Shown here one piece after another: positions 58,788 through 64,000 of a stretch of DNA of 64,000 bases (position 1 is its first letter; each line of letters begins with the position of its first letter). Origin of the DNA: an uncultured Alistipes sp. Lineage in GTDB: Bacteria; Bacteroidota; Bacteroidia; Bacteroidales; Rikenellaceae. The notes below the pieces were generated by a model that had not been told where the DNA came from, made no database searches, and was given only the letters and a program-made list of their open reading frames with translations. The position numbers and the translations under genes are program-made. The stretch covers positions 1 to 64,000 of the forward strand of contig CANQDE010000004.1 in the NCBI GenBank assembly GCA_947591475.1, in the 5' to 3' direction.

Positions 58788-60173
58788 ATGAGACTTTTTT
58801 CCGCTTATCGTTGGACCCGTTCGTTCCATCGGCTGGGAACGCGTGGCCGCAGTTTCATCGAGGCTCCTTGGGCGGGCGGCGTCGTGCTGTTGGTGTGCGT
58901 CGTCATCGCCATGCTGCTGGCCAATCTGCCCCTGACCTCGGATTTTTATCATCATTTCCTCGAAACCGAGCTTTCGTTGTCGATCAAGAGCCCCGACGGT
59001 TCCATCGACTGGCTCTTCCCCGAAGGAATGACCGTCGAAAAGTTCGTCAATGACGGATTGATGGTGGTCTTTTTCTTCACCGTCGGGTTGGAAATCAAGC
59101 GCGAGGTGGTCTGCGGCCAGTTGTCGTCGGTCAAACGCGCGATTCTGCCCGTGGTGGCGGCCGGCGGCGGTATGTTGATGCCGGCGTTGATTTATCTCTG
59201 CTTCAATTCCGGAACCTTGTCGGCCAACGGCTGGGGAATCCCGACGGCGACCGACATCGCCTTTGCGATCGGCATCCTGTCGATGTTGGGCGACCGGGTG
59301 CCCGTCTCGCTGAAAATTTTCCTCACGGCGCTGGCTATTGCCGATGATTTGGGCGCTATTCTGGTCATCGCCCTCTTCTATGGCGGCAAGGTGCAGATTT
59401 TCTGCCTGCTCGGGGCGTTTCTCGTCATGGCGGGCGTCCTGTTCATGAACCGCATGGGCGAGAAGCGCATGTTCTACTATTTCGTACCTGCGGTCATCGT
59501 CTGGACGCTGTTCTACTACTCGGGCATCCACTCGACCTTGTCCGGTGTGGCTATGGCGATGCTGATTCCGATGACGCCCCGCTACAGTAAGGAATACTTC
59601 TTGCACAAGATGCAGAACATGAACCAGGTGATCGACGAAATCGACTGTTCGGAAGCGGAGTTCCCCAACGAGGAGCATCGCGAATGTCTGCGTTACATGA
59701 GCCGGCTCTCGTCCCGCTCGGTGGGCATGAGCTACCGGCTGGAGTATGCCCTGTCGCCGTATGTAACCTTCCTGATTATGCCTATTTTCGCGTTGGCGAA
59801 CGCCGGCGTGCATATTTCGTCGGCGGAGTACCTCAATATCTTCCACTATTCGTCGGAGATCGGTTCCGTCGGCATGGGCGTTTTCTTCGGTCTGTTGATC
59901 GGCAAGCCGCTGGGCATTTTTACGGCGAGCTACTGCGCTGTGAAAGCCCGTGTCGCCGAGATGCCGCAGGGCGCTTCGTGGTTGATGCTGCTGGCCGTGG
60001 CCTGCTTGGGCGGTATCGGGTTCACGATGTCGTTGTTCGTCGATTCGCTCGCTTTTACCGATGACGGGCTGATCGACCGCGGCAAAATCGCCATCCTCAT
60101 GGGATCGACGGCTGCCGCCATCGTGGGGGCTGTCTTTATCTTCCTGCTGACCCGTAAAAAACACCGCGCATGA
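58788..60173 (+). CDS. nhaA: Na+/H+ antiporter NhaA
   Basis: A 461-residue inner-membrane antiporter that exports Na+ in exchange for protons. Family motifs: NDGLMVVFFFTVGLEIKREV (about 85-104), GWGIPTATDIAFAIGILSMLG (about 147-167), the ion-binding Asp pair in LAIADDLGAILVIALFY (about 182-198) and GIGFTMSLFVDSLAF. A loop of about 50 residues (about 265-315) is longer than in E. coli NhaA (388 residues). The FKBP lipoprotein gene starts inside its stop codon (ATGA). Confidence 0.94.
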   Translation: MRLFSAYRWTRSFHRLGTRGRSFIEAPWAGGVVLLVCVVIAMLLANLPLTSDFYHHFLETELSLSIKSPDGSIDWLFPEGMTVEKFVNDGLMVVFFFTVGLEIKREVVCGQLSSVKRAILPVVAAGGGMLMPALIYLCFNSGTLSANGWGIPTATDIAFAIGILSMLGDRVPVSLKIFLTALAIADDLGAILVIALFYGGKVQIFCLLGAFLVMAGVLFMNRMGEKRMFYYFVPAVIVWTLFYYSGIHSTLSGVAMAMLIPMTPRYSKEYFLHKMQNMNQVIDEIDCSEAEFPNEEHRECLRYMSRLSSRSVGMSYRLEYALSPYVTFLIMPIFALANAGVHISSAEYLNIFHYSSEIGSVGMGVFFGLLIGKPLGIFTASYCAVKARVAEMPQGASWLMLLAVACLGGIGFTMSLFVDSLAFTDDGLIDRGKIAILMGSTAAAIVGAVFIFLLTRKKHRA

Positions 60174-60868
60174 AACGGATTGCTTCGGGATTGTTGATTG
60201 TCGCATTGCTGGCCGGCGCCTGTTCGCGAAAGGGCGGGGGCGGCGTCAAGCTGCGCACCGATGCCGATTCGGCGGCCTATGTGCTCGGCATGAACGTAGG
60301 CGTGAATCTGTTGCGGATGGATTCGACCCTCAATATCGAGGCGGTGTGTCGCGGAATCCGCGACGTGGCGGCGGGCAATCCGCACTTCACGATGGACGAA
60401 GCGCGGACCTTTTATCTGCGTTACGTCAATTACTTGCTGCCCGAAAAGGCGCTGGCCTACGAGGAGCAATTTTTGGCCGACATCGCCAAATCGAACCGAG
60501 CCTATGCCCGCACGTCGTCGGGCGTAACCTATACGGTCGATGAACTCGGCGACCAAGATCCGCAGTCGATTCCGTCGTCCGACCGCGACAGCGTGTCGTT
60601 GCGGTGGGTCATCCGCACGGCGGACGGCGTGGATCGCTACTCCTCCTACGAGCGCGGCGATACGATTCGTGCGGCGCTTTCGGAGCTGCGCCCGGGGGTG
60701 CGGGAGAGCGTGAAACTGATCGGTAAGGGTGGCCGCATCGAAGCGTGGCTGCCGGCGAAGGAGGCCTATGGCGCGTCGGGCGACGAGAAACTCGGTATCG
60801 GCCCCAATGCGACGCTTTACTACGAAATCGAACTCGTTGAAGTCGACAAATGGAACGCCCGCCGATAA
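60170..60868 (+). CDS. FKBP-type lipoprotein, degenerate PPIase
   Basis: A 232-residue lipoprotein (IVALLAGACSRKGGG, Cys at about 18) with an FKBP N-terminal helical domain (YVLGMNVGVNLLRMDS) and a C-terminal FKBP-like fold ending GPNATLYYEIELVEVDKW. Compared with the paralogue at 61265, active-site positions are replaced (RWVIRT for HYTGRT, RYSS for FDSS, LRPGV for VIPGW), so catalysis is doubtful and a chaperone role likelier. It overlaps nhaA by four bases. Confidence 0.82.
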   Translation: MKRIASGLLIVALLAGACSRKGGGGVKLRTDADSAAYVLGMNVGVNLLRMDSTLNIEAVCRGIRDVAAGNPHFTMDEARTFYLRYVNYLLPEKALAYEEQFLADIAKSNRAYARTSSGVTYTVDELGDQDPQSIPSSDRDSVSLRWVIRTADGVDRYSSYERGDTIRAALSELRPGVRESVKLIGKGGRIEAWLPAKEAYGASGDEKLGIGPNATLYYEIELVEVDKWNARR

Positions 60869-60952
60869 ACGATTATGAATTAAGGATTAACGATTGTGTA
60901 TTTTCGCGTACCTGCGTTTTTTGATCCGGATTTTCGAATCCGATCGCCGTTC

Positions 60953-61024
60953 CTCGCCGCCTGCGGCGGCGTTTGCAGATTTGACTCACCCCCAAACCCC
61001 CGCCTTGGCGGGGGCTTCGATCGG
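60953..61024 (-). repeat. R2 REP-like element, copy 5 (reverse)
   Basis: CGCCGCCTGCGGCGGCG, linker GATTTGACTCACCCCCAAA, then CCCCCGCCTTGGCGGGGG. The only copy in reverse orientation here. Confidence 0.8.
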
Positions 61025-61091
61025 GCGACCGAAACGAATCGGGTCTTACGACCGTTGGTACACAGATGTATATAATTGCCGAATTTTTTAC

Positions 61092-61186
61092 TACCTTTGC
61101 CCCTGTATTTTTATTAATTCGGTCGGAATGTTTTTATTAATGGGTCGGAATGCTGCTGACGGTCGTTTATTAACGGGTCAGAGCGT
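61092..61186 (+). promoter_or_regulatory. FKBP gene promoter and leader repeats
   Basis: TACCTTTG (61092-61099) starts a leader of about 160 nt before the 61265 ATG. It holds three direct repeats resembling the inverse of the R1 tail: TTTTATTAATTCGGTCGGAATG, TTTTATTAATGGGTCGGAATG and TTTATTAACGGGTCAGAGCG. No gene lies in the 396 bases between 60869 and 61264. Confidence 0.55.
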
Positions 61187-61264
61187 GGCGAAACCAAGCG
61201 GAGGGCTGCGGAGCGGGAACGACCGAATAGTTGGATTAGAAAACAAACACAATTAATAAAACCG

Positions 61265-62380
61265 ATGAAAAAAATCTTTTTTGTAGCGGCACTGACTGGT
61301 GCTGCGATGATGGCCGCTTGTTGCGGAAATAAGGGCGGCCTGCGGATGGGCTCCCTTTCGGAGTTCGACTCGTTGTCCTATGCGATAGGCGCCAATATCG
61401 CTTACGGTATGGGCTATCAAATGAGCGATATTCCGTTCGACTACAAAGCGATGGAGAAGGCGATCGGCGAAGGAGCCTTCGACAAGGCTTCCGAATCGCA
61501 CGACGAATCGCTCGAAAAAGTACGAACCTATTTCATGACCAAGCGCGGCGAACGGGCACAGGCCATCGCTGCTTCGCGTGCCGAAGCCGACAGCATCCGG
61601 CTGGCCAGCGGCGACAGCACCAAAGTGGAGTATCCGGCCGCTGACCCCGCTATGTTCGAGACCGAAGAGGAGCGCACGGAACTCTCCTATGCGTTCGGTA
61701 ACGACATCGGATTCAATCTTTCGCAGAGCGGTCTGCCGTTGCAGATCGCATGGGTTACGGAGGCCATGCAGAACGTGCGCGACAACAATGCGAAGATGTC
61801 GCAGGACGAGGTAAACGCCTATCTGCAATACTATTTCATGGTAAAACGTCCGGCCGAGAACGCCGAGGCTTCGAAAGCGTGGTTGGAGAAGATCGAAAAG
61901 AAATCGGGCGTGAAAAAGACCGAATCGGGCCTGCTCTATAAGATTTCGAAGATGGGCGACGAAAGCGTCATGGCGGTCGATTCGCGCGATGTGGTGAAGG
62001 TGCACTACACGGGCCGCACGCGCGATGGCAAGGTCTTCGACAGTTCGTTGTTCAAAAACCGTCCGAAGGAGCAGCAGGAGATGCTGAAACAGCAGAATCC
62101 GGAGGGCTACGACAAGGATGAACCTGTCGAATTCCCGTTGAACCGCGTCATCCCGGGCTGGACCGAGGGCATGAAGTTGGTCGGCAAAGGAGGTAAAATC
62201 ACGTTGTGGATTCCGGCCGAATTGGCTTACGGTTCGCGCGATAACAGTCCTGCCATCGGCCCCAACGAAGCGTTGGAATTCGAGGTCGAGTTGATCGACG
62301 TAACGCCGTACGAGGCGCCCGAACCCGAAGGGGCCGATTCGACGGCTATCAATGCCTTCGCCGAACCCGAGCAGAAATAA
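61265..62380 (+). CDS. FKBP-type peptidyl-prolyl isomerase, lipoprotein
   Basis: A 371-residue envelope PPIase: signal peptide with lipobox-like MMAACCGN (Cys at about 19), two successive FKBP_N-type helical segments (about 35-75 and 140-190, each beginning LSYA.G..I), and a C-terminal FKBP domain with intact active-site features (VVKVHYTGRTRDGKVFDSS, NRVIPGWTEGMKLV, AELAYGSR, GPNEALEFEVELIDV). It is similar to FkpA/Mip folding helpers. It follows the degenerate paralogue at 60170 after an R2 element and has its own promoter. Confidence 0.92.
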   Translation: MKKIFFVAALTGAAMMAACCGNKGGLRMGSLSEFDSLSYAIGANIAYGMGYQMSDIPFDYKAMEKAIGEGAFDKASESHDESLEKVRTYFMTKRGERAQAIAASRAEADSIRLASGDSTKVEYPAADPAMFETEEERTELSYAFGNDIGFNLSQSGLPLQIAWVTEAMQNVRDNNAKMSQDEVNAYLQYYFMVKRPAENAEASKAWLEKIEKKSGVKKTESGLLYKISKMGDESVMAVDSRDVVKVHYTGRTRDGKVFDSSLFKNRPKEQQEMLKQQNPEGYDKDEPVEFPLNRVIPGWTEGMKLVGKGGKITLWIPAELAYGSRDNSPAIGPNEALEFEVELIDVTPYEAPEPEGADSTAINAFAEPEQK

Positions 62381-62403
62381 AATTACAGGAGTATCGAAAC
62401 GGG

Positions 62404-62432
62404 GGCCGTCCGACTTATTGTCGGACGGCCTC
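62404..62432 (+). terminator. Terminator after the FKBP gene
   Basis: GGCCGTCCGAC / GTCGGACGGCC perfect stem, loop TTATT, then TCTTTT. Confidence 0.9.
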
Positions 62433-62568
62433 TTTTGTTTATCCTCTCGTTTGAGTGCGGTGCCCGATGGTCCGCTTTGTTTTGCATTTTACCGCATCAT
62501 CGGCCGCCACGCCGCTCCGACAGCCGAAAAAATCGAGGCGTTTTTTTGGCGGTACCGAAAAAGTATAT

Positions 62569-62576
62569 TATCTTTG
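62569..62576 (+). promoter_or_regulatory. Promoter of tRNA-His (TATCTTTG)
   Basis: TTG at 62546-62548, a 20-bp spacer and TATCTTTG, about 30 bases ahead of the tRNA. Confidence 0.85.
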
Positions 62577-62606
62577 CATCCCGATACGACAGAGTGCGTA
62601 TCAGAT

Positions 62607-62681
62607 GGTGGATGTAGCTCAGCTGGTTAGAGCACTGGATTGTGGTTCCAGGTGTCGTGGGTTCGAATCCCATCTTCCACC
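62607..62681 (+). tRNA. tRNA-His (GTG)
   Basis: Cloverleaf: D stem GCTC/GAGC, anticodon stem CTGGA/TCCAG around TTGTGGT (anticodon GTG), T arm GTGGG-TTCGAAT-CCCAT. G at 62607 is the extra G-1 typical of tRNA-His, opposite C73 at 62681. CCA is not encoded. Acceptor pair 6-67 is T-T, a mismatch (see findings). Confidence 0.95.
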
Positions 62682-62711
62682 CCCTTGCAAAAGGAGTACA
62701 GGGTGAAAAGA

Positions 62712-62747
62712 GAGGTCTTTCCGATAACGGAAGGCCTCTTCTTCGTT
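62712..62747 (+). terminator. Terminator after tRNA-His
   Basis: GAGGTCTTTCCG / CGGAAGGCCTC stem with loop ATAA and a following TTCTTC. Confidence 0.7.
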
Positions 62748-62825
62748 GCGATTCGGTCGGTTCGGGAGCCTCGAAACGGTTGCGAGAGACATCGGGACGC
62801 GCTCCGAACCGAAAATCAATCGCTA

Positions 62826-64000
62826 TTATTCGGATAACAGACCGGCGGCCTTGCGGTATTCCAGCCAGCACAGATAACGGTTCACACGCGCCTGCACATG
62901 GGTCTGATGGGCTTGCTGCCAAAGGGTCTGCGCTTCGAGAAAATCCGTAAGCACCTCCGTACCAGCTTTGTAGCGCAATTCGCTCAATCGCAGATTCTCG
63001 TCCGCCGCAGCTAACGACGATTCGGCCAGCCGCAGCTCCAACTCCGATTCATCGAGGTTGTTCGCCGCGCGCGTCAGTTCAAGCTGCATCCGTTCATTGC
63101 CATCCTCCTGCTCCAAACGGGCCTGTTCGTACTTCGCACGAGCCGACCGCATCTTGTTCGAGCGTCCGCCGAAGTGGAAAATCGGAATCGAAACCTGCAC
63201 GCCCGCCGCGAAGCTCGCCTTGTCCAACAGATAATCGTCGTTCAGTTCGACGCCGTGCGTATAGCCGTAGTGGCCCACCAACCCGATTTGCGGCAGCCGC
63301 TCGCTGCGAGCCAGCAACAGCTGTTGACGGGCCAGTTCGCTCTTGCGGTCGAGCATCCGGAACTCGGGGCGGGCTTCTAAATCGGCCGACGGCGCCGCAG
63401 CCGGATAGGCTGGCAGTTCATCGGTTACCTCGATCCGGTCGGTCAGCCGGTGGCCCGTCAGATGACACAGGTTCATCGTCGCCAACCGCAGCCCGTTTTC
63501 GGCCCGACGCAGGTCGAGTTCGCTCTCGTTCACCTTGACCTGTACGCGCAAAACATCGTTCTGCGGTTTCAGCCCGTTTTTGCGGGCGCTCTCGACGTTG
63601 CGTAACAACTCGACGAGCAGTGCATGATACCGTTCGGCGACCTCGCGCAGTTCGCGAGCCCGCAAGACATCGGCATAGGCCCGCGAGGTTTCGATGACGA
63701 CCTCCTGTTCGGTCAGGCGCCGGTATTGGGCAGCCAGTTCGCTGCCGATGCGGGCCATCCGGTAACCGGCACGCACCTTGCCGCCCGCATAAATCGGTTG
63801 TTCGAGCTGCACGCCGCCACCGTAAAGCCAGCCGAGTTTATAATCGAGGTCGACGCCCGGGAAGAATGCCGAATGACCCGTAGGAGCCATTTCGGCCGTA
63901 AAGACGGGCAGCATGCCGCCCGCGATGTGCAGTCCGCCGGAGGCGTTGGAATAGAAGGACATGCCCGTGGCCGAAATCGAGGGCAGGAAGTTGGCTTTCA
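62826..64000 (-). CDS. TolC family outer membrane efflux protein, partial
   Basis: The 3' part of a TolC/OEP gene; the reading frame is open to the window end (KANFLPSISATGM before the first in-window Met), so its start lies outside. At least 391 residues are present: the first half carries YGGGVQLEQPIYAGGKVRAGYR and a long coiled helix (ARELREVAERYHALLVELLRN); the second repeat has GVQVSIPIFHFGGRSNKMRSA and LSELRYKAGTEVLTDFLEAQTLWQQAH. Such proteins are the outer-membrane channel of tripartite RND or ABC efflux pumps. Pump genes would be expected nearby, outside the window. Confidence 0.9.
   Translation of the reverse strand, partial: KANFLPSISATGMSFYSNASGGLHIAGGMLPVFTAEMAPTGHSAFFPGVDLDYKLGWLYGGGVQLEQPIYAGGKVRAGYRMARIGSELAAQYRRLTEQEVVIETSRAYADVLRARELREVAERYHALLVELLRNVESARKNGLKPQNDVLRVQVKVNESELDLRRAENGLRLATMNLCHLTGHRLTDRIEVTDELPAYPAAAPSADLEARPEFRMLDRKSELARQQLLLARSERLPQIGLVGHYGYTHGVELNDDYLLDKASFAAGVQVSIPIFHFGGRSNKMRSARAKYEQARLEQEDGNERMQLELTRAANNLDESELELRLAESSLAAADENLRLSELRYKAGTEVLTDFLEAQTLWQQAHQTHVQARVNRYLCWLEYRKAAGLLSE

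Overview
The window is about 64 kb of bacterial chromosome, roughly 57-58% GC. It almost certainly comes from the order Bacteroidales. Promoters follow the TAnnTTTG pattern of that phylum, usually without a classic Shine-Dalgarno, and start codons follow A-rich 'TTAATAAAA' leaders. The gene families (DUF4837, DUF4252, Bat operon, class III FBPase, P1-P2 fused GcvP, tandem ExbD) are typical of Bacteroidetes. The high GC and gene content point to Rikenellaceae, probably Alistipes or a close relative; that last step is inference. No plasmid, prophage, IS transposase or CRISPR array is visible.

Layout. 1-115: tail of a 5S rRNA gene and its terminator. 0.4-9.9 kb, mostly + strand: DUF4837 lipoprotein, cardiolipin synthase, ruvC, a polysaccharide deacetylase, a CvpA-like protein, the rpsF-rpsR-rplI operon, and an ABC exporter with a small membrane protein between ATPase and permease. 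10-20.7 kb, - strand: nucleoside kinase, gcvP, murE, mraY, rsgA, a SpoU methyltransferase and a class III aminotransferase. 20.7-29 kb: nucleotidase lipoprotein (+), then M13 peptidase, pgk, U32 peptidase-like tRNA hydroxylation factor and prenyl synthase (-). 29-34.5 kb (+): ROK kinase, THUMP-like methyltransferase, BrkB membrane protein, ung, efp. 34.6-37.3 kb (-): ECF sigma, putative anti-sigma, outer-membrane barrel and DUF4252, behind a structured leader. 37.6-47.6 kb (+): MoxR/DUF58/Bat stress cluster, lipA-lipB, recJ. 47.7-57.6 kb (-): ExbB/ExbD energy-transduction operon, asparaginase, tatD, dprA, class III FBPase, pdxB. 57.7-62.7 kb (+): agmatinase-family protein, nhaA, two FKBP lipoproteins and tRNA-His. 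The end is the 3' part of a TolC-family gene (-).

The genes are mainly housekeeping: envelope synthesis (mraY, murE, cls, prenyl synthase), central carbon metabolism (pgk, fbp, ROK kinase), one-carbon and lipoate metabolism (gcvP, lipA, lipB), translation (rpsF, rpsR, rplI, efp, rsgA), DNA repair and recombination (ruvC, ung, recJ, dprA) and envelope energy and stress functions.

The most interesting content lies between the genes. A structured, self-transcribed RNA of about 172 nt occurs three times (about 6.9, 26.0 and 56.2 kb), with compensatory base changes in three helices. It has a promoter at its 5' end, a terminator-like T tract, and a second conserved tail. Around it and at many other junctions are copies of an intergenic repeat of about 120 bp (called R1 here). 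R1 starts with a covarying hairpin that sits on or just after stop codons (in murE, batB and the U32 gene the stop lies inside the hairpin) and ends with a GTACCAGTTAATAAAA tail placed just before the next promoter or start codon. Two REP-like families (R2, five copies; R3, four copies), a duplicated tandem-promoter cassette (R5), a palindrome cluster, a 39-bp minisatellite inside the asparaginase gene and a 30-bp repeat array in the exbB leader complete the non-coding picture.
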